This document shows, in pieces, positions 50,997-58,881 of a DNA stretch of 64,000 bases. The stretch is from Lachnospiraceae bacterium (lineage in GTDB: Bacteria > Bacillota > Clostridia > Lachnospirales > Lachnospiraceae), in contig JAUNCZ010000001.1 of NCBI GenBank assembly GCA_030526405.1, positions 1 through 64,000 on the forward strand, written 5' to 3'. Under the pieces are notes generated by a model that was not told where the DNA came from, ran no database searches, and saw only the letters and a list, made by a program, of their open reading frames with translations. The position numbers were made by a program, and so were the translations under genes. Positions within the stretch are counted from its first letter, which is position 1; every line of letters starts with the position of its first letter.

Positions 50997-52094
50997 ATGG
51001 CAGGTTCAACATACGGAACTATTTTCAGAGTAACAACCTGGGGAGAATCCCATGGAAAGGGAATCGGTGTTGTGGTGGACGGCTGTCCTGCGGGACTGCC
51101 TCTTTCCGAGGAGCTGATTCAGCCCTTCCTGGACAGAAGAAAACCAGGGCAGAGCCGTTTTACTACAAAACGTGCAGAGAGTGACAGTGTAGCCATCCTT
51201 TCAGGTGTGTTTGAGGGAAAGACTACAGGTACACCGATTTCCATGGTGGTATTTAACCAGGATCAGCATTCGAAGGATTACAGTAATATTGCGGAGCTGT
51301 ACCGCCCGGGACATGCGGATTATGGATTTGATGTCAAATATGGATTTCGTGATTACAGAGGCGGTGGAAGATCCTCCGGAAGGGAGACCATCGGACGCGT
51401 GGCGGCAGGTGCCATTGCGGCACTGCTTCTGGAACAGCTGGGGGTTAAAGTCCTGGCCTATTCCAGATCCATCGGTCCTGTGGAGATGGAAACCTTTGAT
51501 GAGCAGGAGATCCTGAACAATAAGCTGTATATGCCGGATGCAGCAGCAGCAGAAAGAGCAGCTGCCTATCTGGAGGAGTGTATGGCCCATAAGGATTCCT
51601 CCGGTGGTGTGGTGGAGTGTATTGTAAAGGGGATGCCGGCCGGTGTGGGAGAACCGGTGTTTGACAAGCTGGATGCAAGACTTGGACAGGCCATGTTTTC
51701 CATCGGTGCTGTAAAGGGCGTGGAGATTGGTGACGGATTTGCTGCAGCCAGAGCAAAGGGCAGCGAGAACAATGATGCCTTTGTTATGGGGGAGGATGGA
51801 AGCATTGAGAAGCTGACCAACCATGCCGGTGGTATTCTGGGTGGAATCAGTGACGGATCGGATATTGTGATCCGTGCAGCATTCAAGCCAACTCCTTCTA
51901 TAGCTTCCCCGCAGAGCACCGTAAATCGTTCCGGTGAGAATGTGGATCTGGAGATCCATGGACGACACGACCCTATCATTGTGCCAAGAGCAGTGGTGGT
52001 GGTGGAGGCCATGACTGCCATTACACTGGTGGATGAACTGCTGATGGGCATGGGCAGCCGGCTGGAAAACGTAAAAAATGTGTGGGGAAATTGA
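50997..52094 (+). CDS. aroC: Chorismate synthase
   Basis: The last shared step of aromatic biosynthesis: removes phosphate from EPSP to give chorismate, needing reduced FMN. The 365-residue protein starts MAGSTYGTIFRVTTWGESHG. The start at 50997 follows AAAGGAGA; the frame is open further upstream without a site. Family segments GRSSGRETIGRVAAGAIA and the C-terminal RHDP are present. No other aro gene is close by. Confidence 0.96.
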   Translation: MAGSTYGTIFRVTTWGESHGKGIGVVVDGCPAGLPLSEELIQPFLDRRKPGQSRFTTKRAESDSVAILSGVFEGKTTGTPISMVVFNQDQHSKDYSNIAELYRPGHADYGFDVKYGFRDYRGGGRSSGRETIGRVAAGAIAALLLEQLGVKVLAYSRSIGPVEMETFDEQEILNNKLYMPDAAAAERAAAYLEECMAHKDSSGGVVECIVKGMPAGVGEPVFDKLDARLGQAMFSIGAVKGVEIGDGFAAARAKGSENNDAFVMGEDGSIEKLTNHAGGILGGISDGSDIVIRAAFKPTPSIASPQSTVNRSGENVDLEIHGRHDPIIVPRAVVVVEAMTAITLVDELLMGMGSRLENVKNVWGN

Positions 52095-52163
52095 CAAATA
52101 TTCAGCCCCTTGCGTATAATAAATACAATTTTATATTAGTCATGAAAGAGATAAGAGGTTTTT

Positions 52164-53066
52164 ATGAATTTTCTTAGAAAAATGGAGAAGAGATTTGGCC
52201 GTTTTGCCATTCCGAATCTGACCCGCTACATTATCTTTACCTACGTGATCGGTTATTTTCTGGAAATCTTTCAGCGTCTGTACGGATGGAATCTCCTGGG
52301 ACTGGTAACCTTGAATCCTGAGGCGATCATCCATGGACAGATCTGGCGTCTGGTCACCTGGGTGCTGTGCCCTCCGGGACAGCTGAGCTTCTTTACTTTG
52401 ATCATGCTGCTGTGTTATTATCAGCTGGGTAGTCTGCTGGAGCGGACCTGGGGTACCTTCCTGTATAATGTCTATATTTTTACAGGTCTGGTATTTACCG
52501 TTGTGGGAGCATTTCTGATCCTGCTTCTTCCCTATGGAAGAGCGATCTATACCTATGCCTGGGCTGGTAATCTGCAGATTTATTCCACCTTTTATGTCAG
52601 CCTTTCCATTTTCCTTGGATTTGCCATGACATATCCGGAGCAGACCATGCTGCTGTATTTTGTGATTCCTGTTAAGATCAAGTACCTTGCGGTGCTGGAT
52701 CTGGCATTTCTGACTTATGATGTGATCCGCAGCTTTATGGGCAGTGTATCCAGCGGTATCATTACGCTGGTAATGATCCTCAGCTCGCTGGCGGGGACTC
52801 TCCTGTTCTATCTCCTGACAAGAAAGGGCAGGTGGAACTATGGAACCACCAACAGGCGTCAGCATCAGAAGCGTCAGCAGGAATTTGCCAGAGCAGTGGG
52901 ACGGAGTCAGGTCACATCTGACGGAAAGATTTCCCGTCATAAATGTGCTGTCTGCGGACAGACGGAGCTGACGAATCCGGATCTGGAATTCCGATTCTGC
53001 TCAAAATGCAACGGCAATTATGAGTATTGCCAGAACCATTTGTTTACCCATGAGCATATCCGGTAA
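52164..53066 (+). CDS. Rhomboid-like membrane protein (no catalytic Ser) with a zinc ribbon tail
   Basis: A 300-residue protein. Six or so membrane helices show a rhomboid/Derlin-like layout, for example IIHGQIWRLVTWVLCPPG, the loop-1 segment. The GxSG serine loop and TM6 histidine of active rhomboids are not seen. After a basic linker, the tail (about 255-300) is a zinc ribbon with CAVCGQTEL and FCSKCNGNYEYCQNHLFTHE. It is likely a pseudoprotease that binds or shuttles membrane clients. It lies 69 bp after aroC. Confidence 0.75.
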   Translation: MNFLRKMEKRFGRFAIPNLTRYIIFTYVIGYFLEIFQRLYGWNLLGLVTLNPEAIIHGQIWRLVTWVLCPPGQLSFFTLIMLLCYYQLGSLLERTWGTFLYNVYIFTGLVFTVVGAFLILLLPYGRAIYTYAWAGNLQIYSTFYVSLSIFLGFAMTYPEQTMLLYFVIPVKIKYLAVLDLAFLTYDVIRSFMGSVSSGIITLVMILSSLAGTLLFYLLTRKGRWNYGTTNRRQHQKRQQEFARAVGRSQVTSDGKISRHKCAVCGQTELTNPDLEFRFCSKCNGNYEYCQNHLFTHEHIR

Positions 53067-53229
53067 TCCCTGTTCCTGTGGAGCGATTGCAGTGCTCCGG
53101 GCAGAAATGTGTCAGCGCCAGCTGAGCATTTACCTTGCGCAGATCCCGCCTGTGCAGCAATTAAATTAGTGAGAGAAGAAAAGTTTTTATAAGAAGAAAC
53201 AACAATACTGAGAGAAAAGAGGTATCTGA
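53067..53229. other. Intergenic region before pyk
   Basis: A 163-bp gap with GGAGC/GCTCC and a GTCAGC...GCTGA pair. The promoter is not obvious. It has no gene, and no match to repeat A beyond the common GTCAGC word. Confidence 0.35.
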
Positions 53230-54660
53230 ATGAAAAGAACAAAAATCGTATGTACAATGGGTCCAAACATGGAAAAGCCAGGCATTATGGAGGCTCTCTT
53301 TGATGCGGGAATGGATGTTGCCCGCTTCAACTTTTCCCATGGAAGCTACGAGGAGCACAAAGGGCGTATGGATCGTCTGAAAGCAATCCGTGAGGCGAAA
53401 AAGAATCCGGTTGCGATTCTGCTGGATACAAAGGGTCCGGAGATCCGTACAGGAGTTCTTGAGGATGGACAGAAGATTCATCTGAACGAGGGTGAGCAGA
53501 TTGTTCTGACTACAGAGACCTGTGTTGGAAACAAGGACAGAATTTCTGTAAGCTACGAAGGTCTTCCTTCAGATGTGGCAGTGGGTGGCTGTATTCTCAT
53601 CGACGACGGTCTTATCGAGCTGGAGATTCTGGAGATCAACGGTACAGATATCACCTGCCGAATTGTAAACGGTGGTGATCTGGGCGAGAGAAAAGGTGTA
53701 AACCTTCCAAATGTAAAAATCAATCTTCCTGCACTGACAGAGAAGGATGTTGCTGATATCTGCTTCGGTATTGAGCAGGATATCGATTACATTGCTGTAT
53801 CCTTCGTCAGAAAAGCAGATGACGTAAAACAGGTGCGTAAAGTCCTGGAGGAGAATGGCGGAGCTCATATCGGCATCATCTCCAAAATCGAGAATGCAGA
53901 AGGTGTTGAGAACATCGATGAGATCATTGAGCTCTCTGACGGAATCATGGTTGCCAGAGGTGACCTGGGTGTTGAGATCCCTGCCTATGAGGTACCATAT
54001 GTACAGAAGGAGATCATTGCTAAATGTAATGAGCGCTGCAAACCGGTTATCACTGCAACACAGATGCTGGATTCCATGATCCGCAACCCAAGACCAACCC
54101 GTGCAGAGGTAGGTGATGTTGCCAATGCTGTATACGATGGAACTGATGCAGTTATGCTGTCCGGTGAGACTGCAATGGGTAAATATCCTGTTGAGACACT
54201 GCGCATGATGGTTCAGATCGCAAAAGAGGCAGAGAAGCACCTGGATCATGCTGCTTACCGTTCCAATGACAACAGAAATCACAGAGTATCTACAGCTGTT
54301 GGTATTGCTGCAGTAAGTCTGGCGGACAACATGAATGCTGCATGTATCTGTACTCCGACCATGGGAGGAAAGACTGCTATGACAATTTCCAATCTGCGTC
54401 CGTCTATTCCGATCCTGGCAGTTACACCATCTGAGAGAGTGCTGAGAAAACTTCGTCTGTTCTGGGGTGTAAGAACAGTGACAGGATATGTTGAGGACTC
54501 CACAGAGAACATTATTTCTCACGCATTATATATGATCACAAGAGAGAAACTGGTTGCCTCCGGTGATATGGTGGTATTTACAGCGGGAGATCCTCATACA
54601 AACGAGGTTAAGGATCAGGGAAATGCTACCAACATGCTGCAGGTAGTACAGGTTAAATAA
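53230..54660 (+). CDS. pyk: Pyruvate kinase
   Basis: The last ATP-forming step of glycolysis (PEP to pyruvate). The 476-residue protein has the N-terminal strand RTKIVCTMGPN, the active-site Arg in ARFNFSHGS, Lys in ISKIENAEG, MVARGDLGVEIP and the loop PTRAEVGDVANAVYDGTDA. Many Firmicute enzymes carry an extra PEP-utiliser-like C-terminal domain (about 585 aa); this one lacks it. Ends about 70 bp before lysA. Confidence 0.96.
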   Translation: MKRTKIVCTMGPNMEKPGIMEALFDAGMDVARFNFSHGSYEEHKGRMDRLKAIREAKKNPVAILLDTKGPEIRTGVLEDGQKIHLNEGEQIVLTTETCVGNKDRISVSYEGLPSDVAVGGCILIDDGLIELEILEINGTDITCRIVNGGDLGERKGVNLPNVKINLPALTEKDVADICFGIEQDIDYIAVSFVRKADDVKQVRKVLEENGGAHIGIISKIENAEGVENIDEIIELSDGIMVARGDLGVEIPAYEVPYVQKEIIAKCNERCKPVITATQMLDSMIRNPRPTRAEVGDVANAVYDGTDAVMLSGETAMGKYPVETLRMMVQIAKEAEKHLDHAAYRSNDNRNHRVSTAVGIAAVSLADNMNAACICTPTMGGKTAMTISNLRPSIPILAVTPSERVLRKLRLFWGVRTVTGYVEDSTENIISHALYMITREKLVASGDMVVFTAGDPHTNEVKDQGNATNMLQVVQVK

Positions 54661-54731
54661 CACAAACACAGGGAGGAAGGATGGCCTGGAGCTGTCCTTC
54701 CCTTCTGCGAATAATACGAAGGAGTAAAGTT

Positions 54732-56000
54732 ATGAAAAAACCGTTTGTAACAAAAGAAAAACTGGAAGAGATCGTAAAAGTAATTCCAACTCCTTTTCAT
54801 CTGTATGATGAGAAGGGAATCCGTGAGAATGCAAAAGCTGTAAAAGAGGCATTTGCATGGAACAAAGGCTTCCGTGAGTACTTTGCTGTAAAGGCAAATC
54901 CAAATCCAACCCTTATCAAGATTCTGGGGGAGTATGACTGTGGCTGCGACTGTTCTTCCATGACAGAGCTGATGCTTTCTGAGGCAATGGGCTTTACAGG
55001 GGACAAGATCATGTTCTCCTCCAATGTAACTCCTGCTGAAGAGTATGTAAAATGTGCTGAGCTCAATGGAATCATCAATCTGGATGATATCACTCATATC
55101 GATTTCCTGGAGAAAACACTGGGTTATATGCCTAAAAAAATCAGCTGCCGTTACAATCCGGGTGGAATGTTCACTATCACAAATGATATTATGGACAACC
55201 CGGGAGATGCAAAATACGGTATGACCACAGAGCAGCTGTTTGAGGCCTTCAGAATTCTGAAATCCAAAGGCGTGGAGGAGTTTGGTATTCATGCATTCCT
55301 TTGCAGCAACACTGTTACAAACGAGTATTATCCGATGCTGGCAAAGGTTCTGTTTGAGGTGGCCGTACAGCTGAAAGAGGAGACTGGTGCAAACATTACC
55401 TTTATCAACCTGTCCGGTGGCGTTGGTATTCCTTACAGACCGGATCAGGAGCCTAATGATATCAAGGTGATCGGTGAGGGTGTTCGCAAGGTATATGAAG
55501 AGGTACTGGTTCCTGCAGGAATGGGTGATGTGGCTCTCTGCACAGAGATGGGTCGTTTTATGATGGGACCTTACGGTGCACTTGTTACCACAGCAATCCA
55601 TGAGAAACATATCCATAAAGAGTACATCGGTGTGGATGCCTGCGCAGCAAACCTTATGAGACCGGCTATCTACGGTGCATATCATCACATTACAGTTATG
55701 GGCAAGGAGGATGCTGCCTGCGATCATAAATATGATGTGACAGGTTCTCTCTGTGAGAACTGTGATAAATTCGCTGTGGATCGCATGCTGCCTGAGATCG
55801 AGAAGGGAGATCTTCTCTTTATCCACGATTCCGGTGCGCATGGTTTTGCCATGGGATACAACTACAATGGAAGACTCTGGTCTGCAGAGGTGCTTCTGAA
55901 AGAGGATGGAAGTTTTGAGCAGATCCGTCGTAAACAGGAGCCGAAGGATTACTTTGCTACACTGGACGGAACTCCTGAATTCAAGAAAATGTTTGGTTAA
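54732..56000 (+). CDS. lysA: Diaminopimelate decarboxylase-like protein
   Basis: PLP enzyme that makes lysine from meso-diaminopimelate. The 422-residue protein has PLP-Lys in YFAVKANPNPT, the glycine loop LSGGVGIPY, EMGRFM and the second-half ACAANLMRPAIYGAYHH. It is of the alanine-racemase/ornithine-decarboxylase fold type III. Related decarboxylases (arginine or carboxynorspermidine) cannot be fully ruled out, but LysA fits best. Start at 54732 after GGAG. Two hairpins follow at the 3' end. Confidence 0.88.
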   Translation: MKKPFVTKEKLEEIVKVIPTPFHLYDEKGIRENAKAVKEAFAWNKGFREYFAVKANPNPTLIKILGEYDCGCDCSSMTELMLSEAMGFTGDKIMFSSNVTPAEEYVKCAELNGIINLDDITHIDFLEKTLGYMPKKISCRYNPGGMFTITNDIMDNPGDAKYGMTTEQLFEAFRILKSKGVEEFGIHAFLCSNTVTNEYYPMLAKVLFEVAVQLKEETGANITFINLSGGVGIPYRPDQEPNDIKVIGEGVRKVYEEVLVPAGMGDVALCTEMGRFMMGPYGALVTTAIHEKHIHKEYIGVDACAANLMRPAIYGAYHHITVMGKEDAACDHKYDVTGSLCENCDKFAVDRMLPEIEKGDLLFIHDSGAHGFAMGYNYNGRLWSAEVLLKEDGSFEQIRRKQEPKDYFATLDGTPEFKKMFG

Positions 56001-56012
56001 TAATCGATACGC

Positions 56013-56041
56013 TGCGCCTCCGGCATTTTGCCGGAGGCGCA
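56013..56041 (+). terminator. First hairpin after lysA
   Basis: TGCGCCTCCGGCA (56013-56025) / TGCCGGAGGCGCA (56029-56041), perfect 13-bp stem, loop TTT, no T-tract. Confidence 0.7.
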
Positions 56042-56044
56042 CAT

Positions 56045-56088
56045 AAAAAAACCGGGAACACAGTAGGAATACTGGTTCCCGGTTTTTT
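56045..56088. terminator. Bidirectional terminator between lysA and tRNA-Leu
   Basis: AAAAAAACCGGGAAC (56045-56059) and GTTCCCGGTTTTTT (56075-56088) give a strong stem with T-runs on both strands. It serves lysA (plus) and the tRNA gene (minus). Confidence 0.9.
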
Positions 56089-56102
56089 CGTTCTGTAAGA
56101 GA

Positions 56103-56186
56103 TGCCGGCTGCGGGGGTCGAACCCGCACGATGTTGCCACCAACAGATTTTGAGTCTGCCTCGTCTGCCAATTCCGACAAGCCGGC
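56103..56186 (-). tRNA. tRNA-Leu (anticodon CAA)
   Basis: On the minus strand the sequence folds as an 84-nt class II tRNA. The acceptor stem pairs GCCGGCT with AGCCGGC, the anticodon stem-loop CAGA-CTCAAAA-TCTG gives CAA (reads UUG), a long variable arm (TTGGTGGCAACATC) marks leucine, and the T-loop is GGGTTCGACCCCC-like. The discriminator is A. The CCA end is not encoded. Confidence 0.95.
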
Positions 56187-56317
56187 CTGCCATCAGGCAT
56201 TGTTATTCTAGCATATCCCACTATTTTGTGCAAGTTCTTTTGTGGCACTTGTGATTCTGAATAAAGGTCAGTATAATTGAACAATATCCACAGATAGGAG
56301 AATAATGAGGGTTTGTT

Positions 56318-56713
56318 ATGAAGAAAAAAAGTATTTCAAAAGATCTTGTACTGGTGGGAGGACTGCTTCTGGCTGGTCTTGTGCTGGGGCTGGTACTTCT
56401 GCTGGGAAAGAAGACGGGAAAAACCGTTGAGATCCGTGTGACAGGAGCCCCCACCAGAAGAATATCTCTGGAGGATTCCGGACGTTATGAGATTCAGGGT
56501 CTTCAGGGTACCAACCTTCTTGTGATCGAGAATGGAAAGGCCCATATGGAGGAGGCCAGCTGTCCGGATGGTGTCTGCAAGGGGATGGGAGAGATTGACA
56601 GTGAGGGACAGTCTATCATCTGCCTTCCCAATGAGATTGTTGTAGTGGTTGCGGATGAGAAGTCTGAAACTGACACCCAGAAGATCGATGTGATCGCAGG
56701 AGGAAAGGGATGA
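56318..56713 (+). CDS. NusG domain II-containing membrane-anchored protein
   Basis: A 131-residue protein with one N-terminal membrane helix (about 9-29) and a NusG_II-type domain outside. EASCPDGVCKGMGEIDSEGQ and SIICLPNEIVVVV match the family signature with a conserved Cys pair. Its stop overlaps the next start by 4 bp. Such proteins recur beside Gx transporters and ApbE in extracytoplasmic flavinylation clusters. Confidence 0.88.
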   Translation: MKKKSISKDLVLVGGLLLAGLVLGLVLLLGKKTGKTVEIRVTGAPTRRISLEDSGRYEIQGLQGTNLLVIENGKAHMEEASCPDGVCKGMGEIDSEGQSIICLPNEIVVVVADEKSETDTQKIDVIAGGKG

Positions 56714-57225
56714 GAGAGAGTAAAACAGGACGGGTGGCTGAATATGGGCTTCTGATCGCCCTGGCCATGATCCTCAGCTATGTGGAGGCTCAGATTCCGG
56801 CATTTTTTACTGTTCCTGGAATGAAACTTGGACTGACCAATATCGTGGTGCTCTTTGCGCTGTACAGGATCAGCTACAAAAGTGCCTTTTTTATCAACCT
56901 TTTAAGGATTCTTCTGGTGGCCATGCTTTTTGGAAATGGCATGAGTCTGGCCTACAGTCTGGCGGGCGGTATGCTCAGCACTCTGGTAATGATGCTTTTG
57001 AAGCGCTGGGGGCATTTCAGAATCGTAACTGTGAGTATTGCAGGGGGTATCTGCCATAATATCGGACAGATCCTGGTGGCTGTGCTGTTGCTTCAGACCA
57101 CAGCCCTGGCCTGGTATCTTCTGGTTCTCTGGTTCAGTGGTCTGGCTTCCGGTCTGGTGATCGGACTGGTGGGAGGCGAACTGGTAAAACGACTGGGAAA
57201 GATACCGGCAGAGAGGAGTATGTAG
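56710..57225 (+). CDS. Gx transporter family protein
   Basis: A 171-residue membrane protein of the Gx_transp family, once annotated as heptaprenyl diphosphate synthase component I. MKLGLTNIVVLFALYRIS is the family N-half, and there are about five membrane helices. It resembles the substrate-specific subunit of ECF transporters. It is coupled to the NusG_II gene (4-bp overlap) and is followed 1 bp later by apbE. A flavin or quinone precursor supply role for flavinylation is inferred from context. Confidence 0.85.
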   Translation: MRESKTGRVAEYGLLIALAMILSYVEAQIPAFFTVPGMKLGLTNIVVLFALYRISYKSAFFINLLRILLVAMLFGNGMSLAYSLAGGMLSTLVMMLLKRWGHFRIVTVSIAGGICHNIGQILVAVLLLQTTALAWYLLVLWFSGLASGLVIGLVGGELVKRLGKIPAERSM

Positions 57226-57226
57226 G

Positions 57227-58285
57227 ATGATGAGGAAAAAAATATGGCTGACTCTCCTGGCGGTGGGCAGCGTTCTGGCCCTGGGAGGCTGTGGAAAGCA
57301 GGGGGAAAGCGCTCAGAAGCAAAGCCGGGAGATCCCGGTTGTCCAGAAGGATATTTTTGCCATGGATACCTATATGAGTGTTACCGGTTATGGTGAGAGA
57401 GCTGAGGAGGCGGTTGCTGCCTCCCTGCAGGAAATCACCCGTCTGGATAAAATGCTTTCTGTGGGAAATCCAGACAGTGAGATCTCTGTGATCAACAGTG
57501 AGGGCACCGGCAGCATTTCCCGGGAAACGGCGGTGATGGTGGAGAAAGCCCTGGAGGTGGGAGAACGCACCGGGGGAAAATTTGACATTACCATCTTTCC
57601 TTTGATGGTGGAATGGGGCTTTACCAGCGGTGAGTTCCGGGTTCCCGAACAGGAGCGGCTGCAGGAACTGCTGGAGCAGGTGGATTTTCACCAGGTGGAT
57701 TTTGACAGTGAGCAGGGAACGGTGACTCTGGAAGCTGGGCAGGGTATGGATCTGGGAGGAATCGCCAAGGGCTATACATCTGACCGGATCATGGAGTTGT
57801 TCAGGGAGTACGGACTTGTCTCCGGGGTGGTGACCCTTGGAGGAAATGTGGAGTGCTTTGGTACAAAAACAGACGGAAGCTACTGGAACTGCGGAATCAG
57901 AGATCCCTTTGATGAATCGGAGCTTCTTGGTGCTGTGGCGGTGAAGGACAGTGCTGTGATCACCTCCGGTGCCTATGAGAGAAATTTCACGGATGAAAAA
58001 ACGGGACAGATCTATCATCACATCATTGACCCGGCCACCGGATACCCGGCTGACAGCGGTCTGGTATCTGTTACAATTGTAAGTAAAAGCGGTCTTCTGG
58101 CGGATGCCCTTTCCACTGCCCTGTATATTCTGGGCGAGGAGAAGGCAGTGGAGTACTGGAGACAGTACGGAGATGAATTTGACATGGTGCTGATGACAGA
58201 GGATAAAAGGGTGGTTGTCACTGAGGGGATTGCTGAGCGGTTCACTTCTGATTATGAGGTGATCATTGCAGGGGCAGAAGATTGA
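57227..58285 (+). CDS. apbE: FAD:protein FMN transferase (ApbE), lipoprotein
   Basis: Attaches FMN from FAD to Thr in a (D)xxSGAT motif of extracytoplasmic proteins. The 352-residue protein has a lipobox LGGC with Cys22. Family segments are FAMDTYMSVTGYG, DLGGIAKGYTSDRI (Mg/FAD-binding Asp) and ITSGAYERNF. Its likely client is the FMN-binding reductase at 33810, whose DMISGAT motif fits. The apbE stop codon lies inside the ssb promoter. Confidence 0.94.
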   Translation: MMRKKIWLTLLAVGSVLALGGCGKQGESAQKQSREIPVVQKDIFAMDTYMSVTGYGERAEEAVAASLQEITRLDKMLSVGNPDSEISVINSEGTGSISRETAVMVEKALEVGERTGGKFDITIFPLMVEWGFTSGEFRVPEQERLQELLEQVDFHQVDFDSEQGTVTLEAGQGMDLGGIAKGYTSDRIMELFREYGLVSGVVTLGGNVECFGTKTDGSYWNCGIRDPFDESELLGAVAVKDSAVITSGAYERNFTDEKTGQIYHHIIDPATGYPADSGLVSVTIVSKSGLLADALSTALYILGEEKAVEYWRQYGDEFDMVLMTEDKRVVVTEGIAERFTSDYEVIIAGAED

Positions 58286-58310
58286 ATTCTCAGTCTGGAT
58301 ATGATATCAT
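58282..58310 (+). promoter_or_regulatory. Promoter of ssb
   Basis: TTGAAT (58282-58287), a 17-bp spacer and TATCAT (58305-58310), overlapping the end of apbE. Confidence 0.55.
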
Positions 58311-58347
58311 AAAGTGTCGCGGAATCTTTTATAGAAAGAGGTAGAGT

Positions 58348-58806
58348 ATGAACAAAGTTATTTTAATGGGAAGACTTACAAGAGAACCGGATGTACGTTA
58401 TTCTGCAGGCGAGAATGCAAGTGCGGTTGCAAGATATACACTGGCTGTGGACCGTCGTTTCAGAAGAGATGGTGAGCAGAGCGCAGATTTTATTGGCTGT
58501 GTGGCCTTCGGAAGACAGGCAGAGTTTGCTGAGAAATATCTGCATCAGGGAACCAAGATTGCTATCACAGGAAGAATCCAGACCGGATCCTACACAAACC
58601 GTGAGGGACAGAAGGTTTATACAACAGATGTTGTGGTGGAGGAGCAGGAGTTTGCAGAGAGCAAAGGAGCTGCTCAGGAGAACGGCTACGGTGGTGGTTC
58701 CTACCAGCGTCAGTCTGCACCGGCTCCGGCACCTGCAGCAAGCACTTCACCGGATGGATTTATGAATATTCCGGATGGAATTGATGAGGAGCTGCCATTT
58801 AACTAA
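58348..58806 (+). CDS. ssb: Single-stranded DNA-binding protein
   Basis: A 152-residue OB-fold protein that coats ssDNA. It starts MNKVILMGRLTREPDVRYS and has FIGCVAFGRQAEF. A Pro/Ala-rich linker leads to the acidic tail DGIDEELPFN, which binds partner proteins. It stands alone here, not between rpsF and rpsR, so it may be a second SSB paralogue. Confidence 0.93.
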   Translation: MNKVILMGRLTREPDVRYSAGENASAVARYTLAVDRRFRRDGEQSADFIGCVAFGRQAEFAEKYLHQGTKIAITGRIQTGSYTNREGQKVYTTDVVVEEQEFAESKGAAQENGYGGGSYQRQSAPAPAPAASTSPDGFMNIPDGIDEELPFN

Positions 58807-58829
58807 AACAGAATAAGAAGCTGAATATC

Positions 58830-58862
58830 GGCCCGGGTGTTTTGTCGGATTGCCCGGGCTGT
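58830..58862 (+). terminator. Terminator after ssb
   Basis: GCCCGGG and CCCGGGC stems around a 12-16-nt loop, followed by TGTTTT. It lies just before gdpP. Confidence 0.7.
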
Positions 58863-58881
58863 TTTCAGATGGTGTAAAAAT

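Noticed and set aside
54615..56180. A 521-codon minus-strand frame over lysA and the tRNA
   Set aside because: It runs through a strong terminator and the tRNA-Leu gene and is antisense to lysA.
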